Notes: generated by a model from the sequence alone, not told the origin. Shown: positions 1 to 12,120, counted from the first letter of the stretch. The stretch is 64,000 bases of DNA from Mixophyes australis (GCA_036250195.1 JAVHZZ010000003.1:42381835-42445834), one strand, 5' to 3'. A program made the numbers and translations.

Positions 1-1430
1 ACGTGGCTTCCTCTAAATACTTTGCTTTATTTTTGTGGCTTCACTGTATTCTTTTCTACAATATACTTATACTCTCAGGCTGAGATAGATATGACAAAGC
101 ATTAAATGAAAGTTTCAAGGGGGCATGCATAAGTCAATAAATGAATCTCATTTCATCTGAAGGAAGAAAACCAATATAAAAAAAAAGGTCAGTCATGGCT
201 TAGCTACTGTAACCATTGTAACATTGCTGTCACATTGGTGACCCAAGTTTACCATTGGTCTGTATATAAAATTTTACCATCCCCTACTAACTGTTTATCA
301 GTTTTGATTTATTCAGTACTGTGGTGAAATGTGGGTATCGGGTACTGTTCATTCAATTCAATGTTTACTTTGTACTTTTAATATACAATTTATGTACTTT
401 ATGTATGTTTCACTGCTTATTGTGTTACTAGTCAGTTGTACTTTCTATGTACCTAAGTTTTCCTTATGCTGCCTGGTCTCCGTGATTTAAGTGGCTGGAT
501 GTTTGCATGTAGGTAGCCTTCTCATGGCCAGGAAATGGGTAGGTCCTTACACTAAGGGGTTAAACGTCTTCCTCTTGTTTACCTGGTCTTAGCAGAGCAT
601 ATCCCAATGAAAGCCAAGAGAGGAGTGAGGTGTTAACACCCACGATGGTCAATCCCCTCTAGATAAGCCCGGCCAATTATGTCCTTTCCCTAGAGAACCC
701 AATACCAGTGCTCAAGAGGCCAAAGAGTTGGAAAAGCCAGGCTTATAAGAGCCCAAACCTGTGAGCTGAGGGCAATGTTTGGTGATTGATACTGGCTGGG
801 GATTATGGTTTACTACCGACGAGCTGAGAGTGTCAATACGAATCCAGTAGCAAACTCCAATGTGGTGCCTGTCTGCAGGCCTATAAAAAGCAGAAAGACT
901 CTTGGCTTAGCTGCTGTCTTACCTTGCACTAGGACTCAGGGAAAAGCAGCCAAGTTGTCGGGGACAATGACCAGGAATACCAAGGCCACTGGTAAAGCCA
1001 CTCTTACTGTCCCTAATTCTACAGGTTCATTTCAACTCTGCTTAGCAATAGATCTCAGTGTATGTGGAGGTGTCACATGACAGGCCGCTTGAGGCTTAAA
1101 ATATAATTTTATCAGGCGTATGTCACTTACGTGATTGAGCATTTGAAAGTTGAAATAGTTGGGTAATTTGATTGTACCAGAATAGAACCAGTCTTCTTAG
1201 ACAGGTAATATCTGAGTACAGTAACTTCTTTATCTGGCACAGGACGGAGGTTACTGAACCCAAATGTTTGCAGAAAAAGTCTAACACTAGAGGCATGTGA
1301 CCAGATGTGACATGAGAGAGTGCCTCAGTAGTACCTGTAAATAGGGGTTGGGTAAGGTTGAACTATTCTGACAATTCCGACATGGGTAATGCCTACAAAA
1401 AACCCCCGAAAGAATTAAAATACTAACTGA
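1..1430. other. Unassigned region, possibly an old LTR retroelement fragment
   Basis: No gene is recognised. The stretch from about 700 to 1080 has promoter-like features of an LTR retroelement: a TATA-like CTTATAAGAGCC near 744 and CCTATAAAAAGC near 879, followed by an open frame of 91 codons (805-1080, plus strand). The 91-residue product is basic, rich in Thr, Lys and Ser, and matches no family I recognise. No paired LTR, primer-binding site or target-site duplication is visible. An old LTR or gag leader is possible, but unassigned single-copy DNA is equally possible. Confidence 0.2.
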
Positions 1431-1440
1431 AAACAATCAG

Positions 1441-1741
1441 ACTTACCTTGAAAACGACGCTAGAGATGACCGAATGACAGCAAGTAATTCCGATTGAAGA
1501 AGTGACCATCACTGCAGGATGACTTCATTGCGACGTCTGGTAATATAAATTTAAAGCGGCAATGTGGGCTTAAGTGTTTAAACACATAACCTTAGGGGTC
1601 CCCACATTGGCGCTTTAAATTTGTATTCACAGACGTCGCAATGAAGTCATCCTGCAATGACGGTCACTTCTTCAATCGGAATTACTTGCTGTTATTCTGC
1701 TGCTTGATCGATCATCTCCAGCGTCATTTTCAAGGTAAGAC
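1441..1741. mobile_element. Palindromic MITE with ~120-bp inverted arms
   Basis: The left arm from 1441 (starts ACTTACCTTGAAAA) is the reverse complement of the right arm ending near 1741 (TTTTCAAGGTAAG). The arms align over about 120 bp with scattered differences and one short insertion in the right arm. The centre (about 1560-1605) is short and non-coding. This is the structure of a fold-back, non-autonomous DNA transposon. Superfamily is not assigned because no convincing target-site duplication is visible. Confidence 0.7.
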
Positions 1742-1745
1742 TTTT

Positions 1746-3510
1746 GTTAATCGCAAAATCCATTACCACCGGTAAATAGTGGCCAGAGACATACAAAACA
1801 GTTGCAAAACAAACTGTCCAAAGTGGAGAAGATGGGTGCAAAACTCTTGGTTGCTATGTAAGATTAGATAAAATATTTAGTACACACATGCCTTAATAAC
1901 TCACTAGAGGCTCCAAGCATGTGTTTAAATATAAGTTAAGATCTAAGTGATTATTTTGAAACAACCATTGAGATAAAGGTTTCCTGTCAAGCTGGCATTT
2001 TTAGGAATGAGGAACTTTCCATTTCTTTGTAAAATTAAAGTAATTTCCATTGAGAACGCATTCTTTCTTCTAACCCAGAACCATTTACTCAAACTACTTT
2101 CATTTATATCTTTGGAGCGCTTATGTTGTTTTAATAGCTCTTTAAGGCTCTTACAACACTCAGAAATGAAGAATTTCTATTGACTTACAGAATTAGCCAT
2201 GTAATGTTAAGTATGTACAAACCGCACTTAGACAAATGTATTTTAAAGGATTATGTATGCATGCATTTTCCTTTTAGTTAACGTAAATTGTTTTACCATT
2301 TAATGAAAGAGGAAATGGTAAACAGAAAATCTATGAAATTTAGTGAAATTATTTGGGAATGTCCCATGGCTGCATCAGCTTTGTGTATTATCCAATCCTT
2401 CCTGATTAGGCATTAAGGTATTATGATAAGATTACCAAACAGGAAGGGAATGATGACTTATACTTTCAAAATATGCTAGTAGCATGTTAGAGAGTAATAG
2501 TAATAACTCTATTATTATTATATTTATTATTACATTATAGAGCCTATATGTAGTCCTACGACTGGTTGTTATGTTTTGCTAAAACAAATACAGCGAAACA
2601 AGTTTGCAAACAGTCACAAAGACAGCAACCATCTTGCACTGTGCTTTGCACAATGCCCCCATTGTCATCCAAACAACCTGCATTACCCATCATGGAATAT
2701 GATTGGAGAATGCTTGAATGCTTTAAAAATTGGTAAAATATTAGAATATGTTTGCTATTGACATCAAACAGAAATGTAAAAAAAATGTATATTAGTTATT
2801 AACTGCACACGTCCTAAAATAAAATAAATAAATTATTACAACTGTTTGTTTATTTGCAAATTAAAGTATCTAAGCATGTACTAAAGTTATTTCTAACCCA
2901 TCTACTTTTGGGCTTGAGATTTTAGCTGAAATGTATCAAGTGAGATCAAAAGGATAGCAATCTATCGACTGCTTTAAGTATTGCAACAATTGAAACATTT
3001 AACTCTTATTTCTACTCAGAAGCTAAGAAACTTAAACTTTGTTTCTGAAGCATAACAAAGCAGAAAAAATAATATTAATAATATTTGCATAAAATCTGAT
3101 ATCAATTAAGAGATGTGAAAAAAATGAACTGATCACCTTTTAGCTCTATTTACTGTTATTGGTTTTTAGCTGTTTTTCTTTTTAAACAAACTTATACGAT
3201 AATTCTCAAATCTAATAGGAATGATCATAATGTTAGTGTTGAAAGCAAAATTAATGTTTCTCTTAAAAGTTTACGTAAGACATTTACATGAATGAATTGC
3301 GATATTTGAATATTCATTTCACTATGGTATCCTGGCCAAACATAGTTCTCTCTATCGAATTATATAATACAATACACAATATGATTTGACTATTGCACAA
3401 TTCTGTTGAATTAAAACCCTAATCTTAGAAAAACTTTAGTTAGGAAAAATTATAAAAATTAATATGGATAATTGCATCAAGAGATATCATGGCAAATTAT
3501 AGTTAAAATA
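1746..3510. other. Unassigned AT-rich DNA
   Basis: Only short chance open frames and a small ATT-rich stretch near 2504-2535 are present. No repeat family, RNA gene or exon is recognised. Confidence 0.5.
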
Positions 3511-3513
3511 GAT

Positions 3514-3556
<43 letters not shown>
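3511..3556. repeat. (GATA)n microsatellite
   Basis: About eleven nearly uninterrupted GATA units on the plus strand, with one imperfect unit (GATATAGATA) at the left end. Confidence 0.95.
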
Positions 3557-3808
3557 TGAGAAATATGTCAAAATTGTAATAATATAATTCAAGTATATAG
3601 GTGCAATATTAACAATCAGGATGAACCATTTACAAAGTCAGTGTAAAATGTTTGGTCAACAATCCTCTTGAGTGTATATATGAAATTTCACAGTGGAGAA
3701 CTAAAGTATAAATCTATATGATCATCCTTAGATCAACAGAGTCACTAGTATTAGTAATGGTTTTATTATTATATTTTATGCTATATATATATATATAATT
3801 GTAATATA

Positions 3809-4991
3809 TACAGTATATACGCTATAAGGACAAAAGTATTCGGATGCTTGACCGTTACACCAACAGGGACTATAATGACATTGTATTCAAATACATGTAC
3901 TTTAATATGGAGTTGGTCCTCCTTTTGCAACGATAACAACTTCCACTCTTCTTGGAAGACTTTCCACAAGATGTTGGAGTGTTTCTGCGGTAATTTGTGC
4001 CCATTCATTTTGTAGAGCATTTATGAGGTCAGGCACTGATGTTGGATGAGAAGACCTGGTTCGCAATCTACGTTCCAGTTCACCCCAAAGGTGTTCGATG
4101 GGGTTGAGGTCAGGGCTCTGAGATTCTTCCACACCGAACTCATCAAACCATGTTTTTGTAGTCCTTGCTTTGTGCACTGGGGCACATTCATGTTGGAATA
4201 GAAAAGGGCCTTCCCCAAACTGTTGCCACAAAGTTGGAAGCATAGCATTGTCCAAAATAACTTGGTATGCTTAAGCACTAAGATTTCCATTCACTGGAGA
4301 TAAGGGGCCAAGCCCAAACCCTGAAAAACATCCCCATACTATTATCCCTCCTCCATCAAACTTCACAGTTGACATAATGCAATCAGACAGATAATGTTCT
4401 CCAGGCATCTACCAAACCCAGACACTGCTCCACAGTCCAGTGTCCGTGTGTTTTACACCACTCCAGCCGACACTTGTCATTGGTCTTGGTGATGTGAGAC
4501 TTGCATGCAGCTGCTCGGTCATGGAAACCCATTCAATTAAGCTCCCGCCACATGGGTTTTGTGCTTACATTAATGCCATTGTAAGTTCATAAATCTTCAG
4601 CTATGGAATCAGCAAAGCGTTAGCGACTTTTATGCACCATGTACCTTAACAGTCGTTGATCCTGTTCTGTGATTTTACGTGGTCTTCCACTTCATGACAG
4701 AGTTGCTGTTGTACCTAAACACTTCCACTTTCTAATAATATCACTTACAGTTGACCGTGGAATGTCCAGCACGGAGGAAATTGCACAAACTGTCTTATTG
4801 CAAAGGTGACATCATATCACAGTACCACACTTGAAAAGTCACTGAGCTCTTCAGAACAACACATTTTGTATCACAAATGTTTGCAAATGGAGATTGCAAC
4901 TTCTAAGTGTTTGATTTTACACACCTCTGGCAATGGGTCTGATTGAAACACTTTAAATCAATAATTAACAGGTGTGGCCAAATACTTTTAT

Positions 4992-5001
<10 letters not shown>
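3809..5001 (-). mobile_element. Decayed Tc1/mariner DNA transposon
   Basis: Imperfect terminal inverted repeats are visible: the right end reads GGATAAAAGTATTTGGCC inward on the minus strand, and the left end reads GGACAAAAGTATTCGGATG inward. Both ends lie in TA-rich sequence, consistent with TA target preference. The roughly 1.2-kb length and the minus-strand transposase remnant fit a Tc1-like element. The ends have diverged and the coding region is broken, so this is an old, immobile copy. Confidence 0.88.
3902..4840 (-). pseudogene. Tc1-like transposase pseudogene
   Basis: Transposases of this family cut and paste their own element using a bipartite helix-turn-helix DNA-binding domain and a DDE/D catalytic domain. 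Here the minus strand keeps an open C-terminal part (117 codons, 3902-4255) with the box FQHECAPVHKA and the third catalytic block SPDLNPIEHLWGELE. The family normally has Asp in the first of these boxes (FQHD); here it is Glu. Upstream, a TAA interrupts the frame just before 4255. The N-terminal half is recognisable only in pieces, for example GRPRKITEQDQ-like DNA-binding text near 4665, with several stops and shifts. No functional product is expected. Confidence 0.85.

Positions 5002-5033
<32 letters not shown>
5002..5033. repeat. (TA)n microsatellite
   Basis: Alternating TA dinucleotides directly beyond the right end of the Tc1 element; the run begins inside its terminal repeat at about 4995. 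Confidence 0.9.
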
Positions 5034-5037
<4 letters not shown>

Positions 5038-5047
5038 TTATAATTAA

Positions 5048-5512
5048 CAAGTTAACCCGTGCATGATACTCATGCATTCTAGTCAAATCAAGCTACTTAA
5101 GGTGTTAAAAAGGTTCTTGTCATGCATTTGGGCCTAGCCCAGGCCTCCTCAGGGGACAAGCGTTACTTCCCTATGCAAGCGCCCTTTTTTAACGTGGTTT
5201 TGTCCACATGTCACCACCTCATCATTTTTCTCCATCACCTCATCCTTCATCTTCATCGCCACATCCTTCATCAAGCTACTTAAGGTGTTAAAAACTCCCC
5301 ACTGTCACCCCCGGCAACCACCAACCACTCCCAACTGTCACCCCTGGCAACCACCAACCACTCCCAACTGTCACCCCCGGCAACCACCAACCACTCCCAA
5401 CTGTCACTTCTCCTTCAAGAAATATATAGGTCAGTGTATAACTCTGCCCAGCAGGTGGCGCTGCAGCTTGTTTTTTTTTTTCACACACGCCACTAGGCAT
5501 TTATATAGTAGA
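5048..5512 (-). mobile_element. Short non-autonomous Helitron
   Basis: Read on the minus strand, the element starts TCTACTATATAAATGCC (from 5512) and ends CTTG (5051-5048), lying between A and T as Helitrons do. About ten bases before the end is a hairpin: TGCATGA, loop GTA, TCATGCA. TC start, CTRR end with a preceding hairpin, A/T insertion and no target duplication are the Helitron hallmarks. At 465 bp it cannot encode Rep/helicase, so it depends on other copies. It carries an internal 33-bp tandem repeat. Confidence 0.85.
5296..5405. repeat. 33-bp minisatellite inside the Helitron
   Basis: About 3.3 copies of a 33-bp unit containing CCCAACTGTCACCCCCGGCA. Copies differ by a single base here and there (CCCCCGG against CCCCTGG). 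Confidence 0.9.
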
Positions 5513-5551
5513 TTAATTATAAACATAATCCACATGATGAGAGCAGATAAA

Positions 5552-5620
<69 letters not shown>

Positions 5621-5665
5621 GTTCTCATCATGTTTTTCCTTGGTTTATGTTTATAATTAATTAAA
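5513..5665. repeat. Inverted repeat around a (TA)n core
   Basis: Arms 5513-5551 and 5618-5665 are imperfect reverse complements (both contain TTATAAACATAA and CATGATGAGA). They flank roughly 65 bp of TA dinucleotides with one TATG interruption. The Helitron abuts the left arm exactly. It could be a small fold-back element or a slipped TA-rich hairpin. Confidence 0.7.
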
Positions 5666-8648
5666 TAATTATATCATTAATTATACATGTATCCCGTTCA
5701 ACTTTGTCTACCAATTTCTCCCTGGAATTTACTTTTGTATGTTTTACTTATAATTATTTATGTTGACATTTGTGTCTATACAAATGACTTCTTGAATTAT
5801 TGCAATGATAATTTCAAATGGATGGTTTGTAATTTTGAGGGCTATATATCCATTTATATGTCTATTTTACTGTCTACCTGGATGTCTTTATCTGGATTAG
5901 CACCCCACATATTTTGTAACTTATAAATATCCCTTGTAAAAAGTTTTTAATATATAACTGTTGCATTGAGCGGCTTTTCTCTTTTTTCTTTTTATATTCT
6001 GTCTGTTAACAGCTTCACCTTTATAGTCACAAACTTTTAGACACTGTATCTATCTCTTCAACTTTCAGTTAACAATGTAATAAAAAAAATTATTTCTCTC
6101 TGAGCATAGAAAGAAACTCGGCAGTAAATTCACTCACTGCGTTTCATCGCTCTGGACATGACTTGTGAGTCACCAAATGATTCATCCACTTTGAATTTTG
6201 TGACCAGAAGGTGAGAGATTCCTTTTGGTTCACTTCTCATTGCCAAAACATATAGTTATGGTTATTTATAAGAGAGCAACAAGCGGTGAAGTGCACATTT
6301 GTAAAACAAAATGAAAAAAAATAAATTTGGAAGCTTTAGGCTGGTATTTTATGGAGAAACAGATAAATTACGGGCAATAGGCGAATATTTTTTTGATGCC
6401 AAGTCAGACAGATTACAAAATATAAAAGCCAATTAAAGTTATGCATGAACTATGTAATTATATGTGCAGGGGCTGTAATGATAAACAGTTTTGTCTCTGG
6501 CTGTAACATTGGATTTACAAGGGCATTTATCCATAAACTAATGTCATTTACATCAAACCAACTTTATCGTATGATTTTTTTTACTTACGTAAACAGAGTG
6601 GAAAAGGGATTATTTTAATTATAAGGTACCGTACCAATATAGCTTAATTAATAATTTTTATAAAACAGTGCAAAAAAGTTATTTAAACATATAATAACAT
6701 AATTCTAATTGCATAGCAATGTATCACTGGCAGAAATAATGTTTTATTAACAACATTGTATATTCTGTCTGTAAAACTTTTTTTCTGACAAATTAATATC
6801 TAAAACTTATTGTTTTTTTATTAGTGAACTCTCCTCTCAATATAAATTGTAATCTAGTGAAAGCTAGAAATTATTACTTATTCATATATTTATTTATTGA
6901 TTGATTAATGATATTTGTACAGCTCTCTGATTACATTCATGGTCTAATGTGTCTTCCATTGAATACTGTAAATCAATAATAACATCTATTAACTTCTATC
7001 TGCAGGTAAAATAATCATCCATAATTTTGGTATGATTTTTTTTTAACATCTTGTCTCAGGTTCACAATCAGCTCTGTAAACAAGTAGATAAAGCTGATGT
7101 AAATACATTTGGGAATTATTAATCGACAATGAACTTTGCAATAGTAATCAAACAGTTAATAAACCAAGCCATACTAACGATGTGTTAATTAAATGAAAGA
7201 AAAAGCAATACCCCTTGTAAATTCAGCAAAACAAAATATATATTTAACGAGCACTTTTACATAACATTTACCCTACGGTACATTTGTACATCAAAAAAAA
7301 CAAATGTGAAAATATGTTTCTACTAAAAATCATTTTTAGTAAATGACCCTTTATATACTTATAAAGTATTATTATATCTCCGTTTAGGTTGTTTTTATTG
7401 TTTCTAATATCCTTCTAGCTTTTCATGTTCAAGATTTCAAACTTTATACTTTATAGTTTACACTATAACCTTTTTTAATGGGACAGACAATCAGAATGTC
7501 ATTCTACAATATGCTGGTAAAAGGGTTGATTCCCCGGTTAAATTATAAATGTTAAATAATGTAGTAGTGTCACATAACTTGGGAAGGAACACTATCAGGT
7601 AGAGTGATCTATTACAAAAATAATTTACTTCCATGATATAAACCATCATTTCAAAAAAAGGAGATATTTGTTCTCGTCATTTCTGTTACTGTAAACAAAT
7701 TAATTTTCTTAAGCTATTATTAAAATCAGGAAGAAGTTTGACACTGATTTCGCAAAAATGGGAATTTGCTTTTCTCTATTTTGCATCCTTCATCCTAGGT
7801 CAAAGTGATCAATAATATAATGACTATAATAAGTCTGAATGCTGTCCAATTTATATTATTTATTAAAATGTCATATTTCAATCTTTAGCCTAGTTTCCAA
7901 GCCTCAACAATCATATCCTCTGTCTTATGATCCAAATTTTCCAAACTCAAAAGGAGGTCTTGGAAAGTTAGGCACACAAACTGACATCTAATAAAACAAA
8001 ATGAAAAAAACTCACGGCGGGTATTAGACAGCTAAAAGTCTTCTTGAGATTGAATAAGAACAAAAAGGAACATTCCAAACCAAGATATGTTCCCATGAAG
8101 CTGGAGTGATAATTTGTCTACCAAAAATAGCAGTAATTATATTTTATATACAGCTAATTTTGCTCTCAAAATTAATGTGCTTTATAGGTGAACATAAAGC
8201 TTGATGCCTGATTCCACTTACATGGAAACAATTACATTAAAATGCAGATGTAGATTCCAGTAATCTCCTTGGAATAGACAAATAGGTTTTGAAATAATTT
8301 ACAAATGATGCACTAAATCTGTTTGCCATCTGCTCTCTGCTCGGGGAAAACATTACATTTCTCTCACTAGTCTTTTGGTGAAAAATAGTCCATTTATTTC
8401 CTTTAAAAATGAGGAAAACAAAGATTAATTTCTTTGCAGCTCCTGGATATTTTACATTGTTTAACAGCTAGAAAATTAGTCTGTAAATTCAACAATAAAT
8501 GATATCCATTGTCTATGTTTTGGAACGTGTTATATGCTTCATAGGGGAGTTTTATAAAAGAGCATCAATAATTTTTACCCAAACTTTCTGTCAGTCCATA
8601 TGTACTAGATAAACAGGCCGCTCCAAATCACTGTAGAGTTCTACAGGG
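5666..8648. other. Unassigned AT-rich DNA
   Basis: Nearly 3 kb without a convincing open frame, repeat or RNA gene. The part from about 8050 to 8560 has less biased composition than its surroundings and could be non-coding conserved sequence, but this cannot be shown from one genome. Confidence 0.4.
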
Positions 8649-8968
8649 CACTGCAAGGTGTCTTAGTGGCTAGCACTTCTGTCTCACAGCACTGCGGTCA
8701 TGAGTTCGATTCCTGACCATGGCCTTATCTGTGTGGAGTTTGTATGTTCTCCCCGTGTTTGCGTGGATTTCCTCCGGGTGCTCCGATTTCCTCCCACATT
8801 CCAAAAATATACTGGTAGGTTAATTGGCTGCTAACAAAATTGACCGTAGCGTATGTTAGGGAATTTAGACTTTAAGCTGTATTGTGGCAGGGACTGATGT
8901 GAGTGAGTTCTCTGTACAGCGCTGCAGAATTAGTGGCGCTTTATAAATAAATAAATGATGATGATAGA
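8649..8968 (+). mobile_element. V-type tRNA-derived SINE
   Basis: The head carries pol III promoter boxes of a tRNA-like region: an A-box-like TTAGTGGCTAGCAC near 8663 and a B-box-like GAGTTCGATTCC at 8702-8713. The central V domain follows (TGTGTGGAGTTTGTATG, CTCCCCGTGTTTGCGTGG, TTTCCTCCCACATTCC). The tail, GCGCTTTATAAATAAATAAATG, ends in an ATGATG repeat, a LINE-like 3' end through which partner LINE machinery would copy it. It is essentially full length with scattered point changes. Confidence 0.9.
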
Positions 8969-9061
8969 TGGGAACTTCTCACCTGTAGATTTTGTCAGTG
9001 TATTCCACTTGCCAAACAAGTTAAAACTCTCCTATTTGTCTAATGTTTATACAGAATTATA

Positions 9062-10073
9062 TGTACACTAGCGTGCAAAAGTTAGGAATCACTAAGAAGT
9101 TTCCTGGTTTTTGAAAGTATTGATACTTTTTTTTATTAATGTGCCATTAAATTGATTTAAAAATATAGTTAAGGCATTATTAATATTGCAAATGACTATT
9201 ACTGCTTGAAATCACTGATTTAGAATTTCTTGTTCACATTTGACTGCACAGTCCCTTATAGGCAGAGTTGCAAAGAAAAAGCTATATTTGGCTAATATTT
9301 AAAAAAGGTACAAGTGGGCAATTGAACACAGACATTGGGTGGTGGATGACTGGAAAAGAGTATTATGGATGGATGAGCCTACTTTGAGGTGCTCGATATG
9401 GAGAACATATGAGACATGGAGAGAAAGAATGGATGCTGGAGGGGTGCTTGATGCATTTTGTCAAGCATGGCGGAGGACATGCAATGGTAGGGGGCTGTTT
9501 TGGAGCTGGTAAGGTGAGATATTTACACAGAGTGCAAGTAACAATAGAACAGAAAGGTTACCACTCTATTTTACAACATCATTCCATCCCCTGTGGTCAG
9601 TGCTTGATTGGTGCAAATTTAATCATGCAGCAAGTCAACGATCCTAAACATACTTCTAGGCTATGCAAAACTATTAGGTGAAGAAACCAGGAACTGGAGT
9701 ACTGTCTTTGATGGACTGACTGACACAATCGCCAATCGCTTGACCGTAAAGTCAGGGAAAATGTCCTACAAGCCGGTCTCACCTCTGGGAAGTCATGGGT
9801 ATAAATTTCCTGTGAATATTTTCAGAAACCGACAGCTAGAATGCCAAACGTCTCCAAAACTGTAAATGCTGCAAATGTAGAATTCTTTGATGAATGTAAA
9901 GTTTGATGAATAGAACAGTTCTATGAAATGGAAATAAAAAGTTATGACATTGTCAATGTTTTGACTATAATTGCATGTCAATTTAATGGTACCTTGATAA
10001 AAAAAAATGATTCATTCTTTCAAAAACCAAAAGACATTTCTTAATGACTCCAAACTCTGGCACACTAGTGCAT
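9062..10073 (+). mobile_element. Internally deleted Tc1-like DNA transposon
   Basis: Terminal inverted repeats of about 60 bp: the left end TACACTAGCGTGCAAAAG and the right end, on the opposite strand, TGCACTAGTGTGCCAGAG. Both continue into a matching GTTTTTGAAAG-type segment. The 1.0-kb length is well below the usual 1.3-1.7 kb, and the DNA-binding half of the transposase is missing, so an internal deletion is likely. Confidence 0.88.
9340..9790 (+). pseudogene. Tc1-like transposase remnant
   Basis: Two reading frames carry the catalytic domain. One has VLWMDEP near 9359, matching the first catalytic Asp block (W-DE). The other, open from 9409 to 9681, has GGGHAMVGGCFGAGK, a diverged form of the GGGSVMVWG block, and QQVNDPKHTSR, where the family has QQDNDPKHTS. 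The second catalytic Asp is therefore replaced by Val. A frameshift lies near 9420 and the C-terminal third is unrecognisable. This is a dead copy. Confidence 0.8.
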
Positions 10074-10820
10074 ATCCAAACCTTGTACAGAATGGCTTTC
10101 TGTACGTTCTTGATGACATTTGAGAGAAGACTTCCTGTATATCTTTGTGCTAAATATTACCATCCAACAACTGTATCTGCACCATGTACAAACTGCAGAT
10201 AGAAGCACTTTAGTTTCTTGTTCAGTAGGAGAGGGCAATGGGGCAGAACCATTAATTGATGCCAACTGCAGATAAACTGGAGGTCATTTACGAAATGCTA
10301 AATGGCGGCTCCGCAACACACAAATGCAGCTGTACACTTTGAATTGCGGGTGCGCGTAAGTTTCTGCTGCGGCGCATAGCTTTTTGGAGAAAGATGAACA
10401 CGTTTGCTTATAAGAGGTATTTAAAACTAAAATCCTCATTCCAATCATTGTGCTTTCTAACATCTAACAAGCTTTTCCAAAGCATCTGTCACTGAAATAA
10501 TTTGTGTAACAAAAGGCAAATTTTTTGCCACTACATGGTGTTAATATGAATCAAATATTGCAATGTCTATGGTTTAAGTCCACTATATCTCTCAATAGAT
10601 GGTGGTGCTCATAAACATATTGTTTCCTCTTGTCTGTTCTCCAAAAGCCACAGTTTGTCTCTGTCTAAGGCTACACCACATGAAAAAGAAACAGCAAGTA
10701 CGTTTTGTGATGCTCATCTGCGCTCTTTTACCCCGACAAGTGGCAATCACAAACGGCACAATATTTTCTGGAGTCTGCCCGCTATACAAGACTGAGTGCC
10801 ATCACAGTGCCTTCACGGTT
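10074..10820. other. Unassigned DNA
   Basis: No feature recognised. A short GC-richer patch (about 10300-10380) has CpG-containing text but no open frame. Confidence 0.4.
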
Positions 10821-10933
10821 TTTATATAAATATATATATATATATATATATAGATAGATAGATAGATAGATATACATATATATTCATATATATACATAAG
10901 TTTATATATATATATATATATATATTTATATAA

Positions 10934-11023
<90 letters not shown>
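10821..11023. repeat. Compound (TA)n / (GATA)n microsatellite
   Basis: Long TA runs with an embedded GATA stretch at about 10852-10872 and TATG-type interruptions. The long Ile/Tyr open frames on both strands are a by-product of the dinucleotide. Confidence 0.97.
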
Positions 11024-11025
<2 letters not shown>

Positions 11026-11127
11026 CACATCATTAACATTTATAACTATTCATGGTTAGAGGACATGCCCTGCTGCAAAATCAAGATATTTGCTGAAAAG
11101 TGTCGAGGACAGGGTCCCTTTAACACC

Positions 11128-11310
11128 AGGGGGTAAATGTATCAAGCTGAGAGTTTTCTGGAGGGTTTAAAAGTGGATATGTTGCCTATAGCAAACAATC
11201 AGATTCTAGCTGTCATTTTGTAGAATGATCTAAATAAATGATAGCCAGAATCTGATTGGTTTTTCAAACTCGCCAGAAAACTCTCAGATTGATACATTTA
11301 CCCCCAGGTG
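11128..11310. mobile_element. Palindromic MITE, ATGTATCAA-end type
   Basis: Left end GGGGGTAAATGTATCAA and right end TTGATACATTTACCCCC are inverted repeats that continue inward (GAGAGTTTTCTGG). The arms enclose the AATCAGATTCTAGCTGTCAT core shared with MITEs at 36361, 44368 and 54670, although the outer ends differ. Flanks contain TTAACACC and GGTGTTGTTAA, perhaps a TTAA target, which is not certain. Confidence 0.8.
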
Positions 11311-11914
11311 TTGTTAATTACTGTGAATGCCTCCATGCAGTGAGTATAATACATTGCCAAAATCTCTGGATTAGTAGTTCCCACCTATGCCTACCAGTGA
11401 GGACAAATCATATATGAGACTCATCACAGGTTAGCTAATTCCTTACTTATGTTCATATTGAGTTTTTTCACATTTATTATAGTCAGAAATGTGCACATAT
11501 ATGTATATTAGTGTACTGTGTACTAGTGCATATAATATTTCACATTACTTCACTGTGGGAACTTTCCATGTACTCTATTCTCTTTAATTCTCTGAGTTAA
11601 AATTGTTTCTCAGGATCTCAATAACATTTGATTGTACATGATAAAAAACGGGTATATATGTTGTTGTTAATTGACAGACAGCCTTATATTTTTTGGCAGT
11701 GTTATACTAGATCCTTATGTATGATACAATACACTTATTAACACTATAACAGAGTTAATCTGAAGAGTAGAGAGCAATTTCTTCTCATGCAACATTGTAA
11801 CTTAAACAGCATAATTAATAGTCAGATATTAGGAATAAAAGTATATTGAGGATAATACATCAACATTGGTAAAAAAGAGATCAGCTACTACTGAGGCATT
11901 TCACTATTATATAC
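11311..11914. other. Unassigned AT-rich DNA
   Basis: No open frame, repeat family or RNA gene recognised. Confidence 0.4.
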
Positions 11915-12095
11915 AGGGCCTGGCTCGTCTGGCTGGCAGGGCTACCTGCAGCTGCCCCAAGACTGGTCCTATAGTGGGCTACCTTGGGCTGGGTGACTGG
12001 GCTACATGCATTTATTCCGTTAGAATGTTCCTTATAGGCTGCTGAGCCAAGTCTCAGCCCCTGGGCTAAAATTTGTCGAACAGCCCCTGATTCTA
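11915..12095. repeat. Interspersed repeat copy, family shared with 34500-34660
   Basis: Shares blocks in the same order and strand with 34500-34660: GACTGGTCCTATAGTGG against GGCTGGTCCCATAGTGG, ATAGGCTGCTGAG against ATAGGCTGCTAAG, and GGGCTAAAATTT against GGGCTGAAATTT. Two copies with this spacing indicate a dispersed repeat, probably a non-autonomous transposon. Its ends are not resolved. Confidence 0.6.
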
Positions 12096-12120
12096 TGTTT
12101 GTGTGCACTATAGTCTGCAT

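Noticed and set aside
805..1080. 91-codon basic protein as a host gene
   Set aside because: No recognisable domain or splice context; kept only as a possible retroelement leader or gag start.
8663..8713. tRNA gene suggested by A-box and B-box
   Set aside because: The boxes belong to the tRNA-derived head of a V-SINE; there is no cloverleaf or acceptor stem.
10822..11136. Ile/Tyr open frames on both strands
   Set aside because: Translation of TA dinucleotides.
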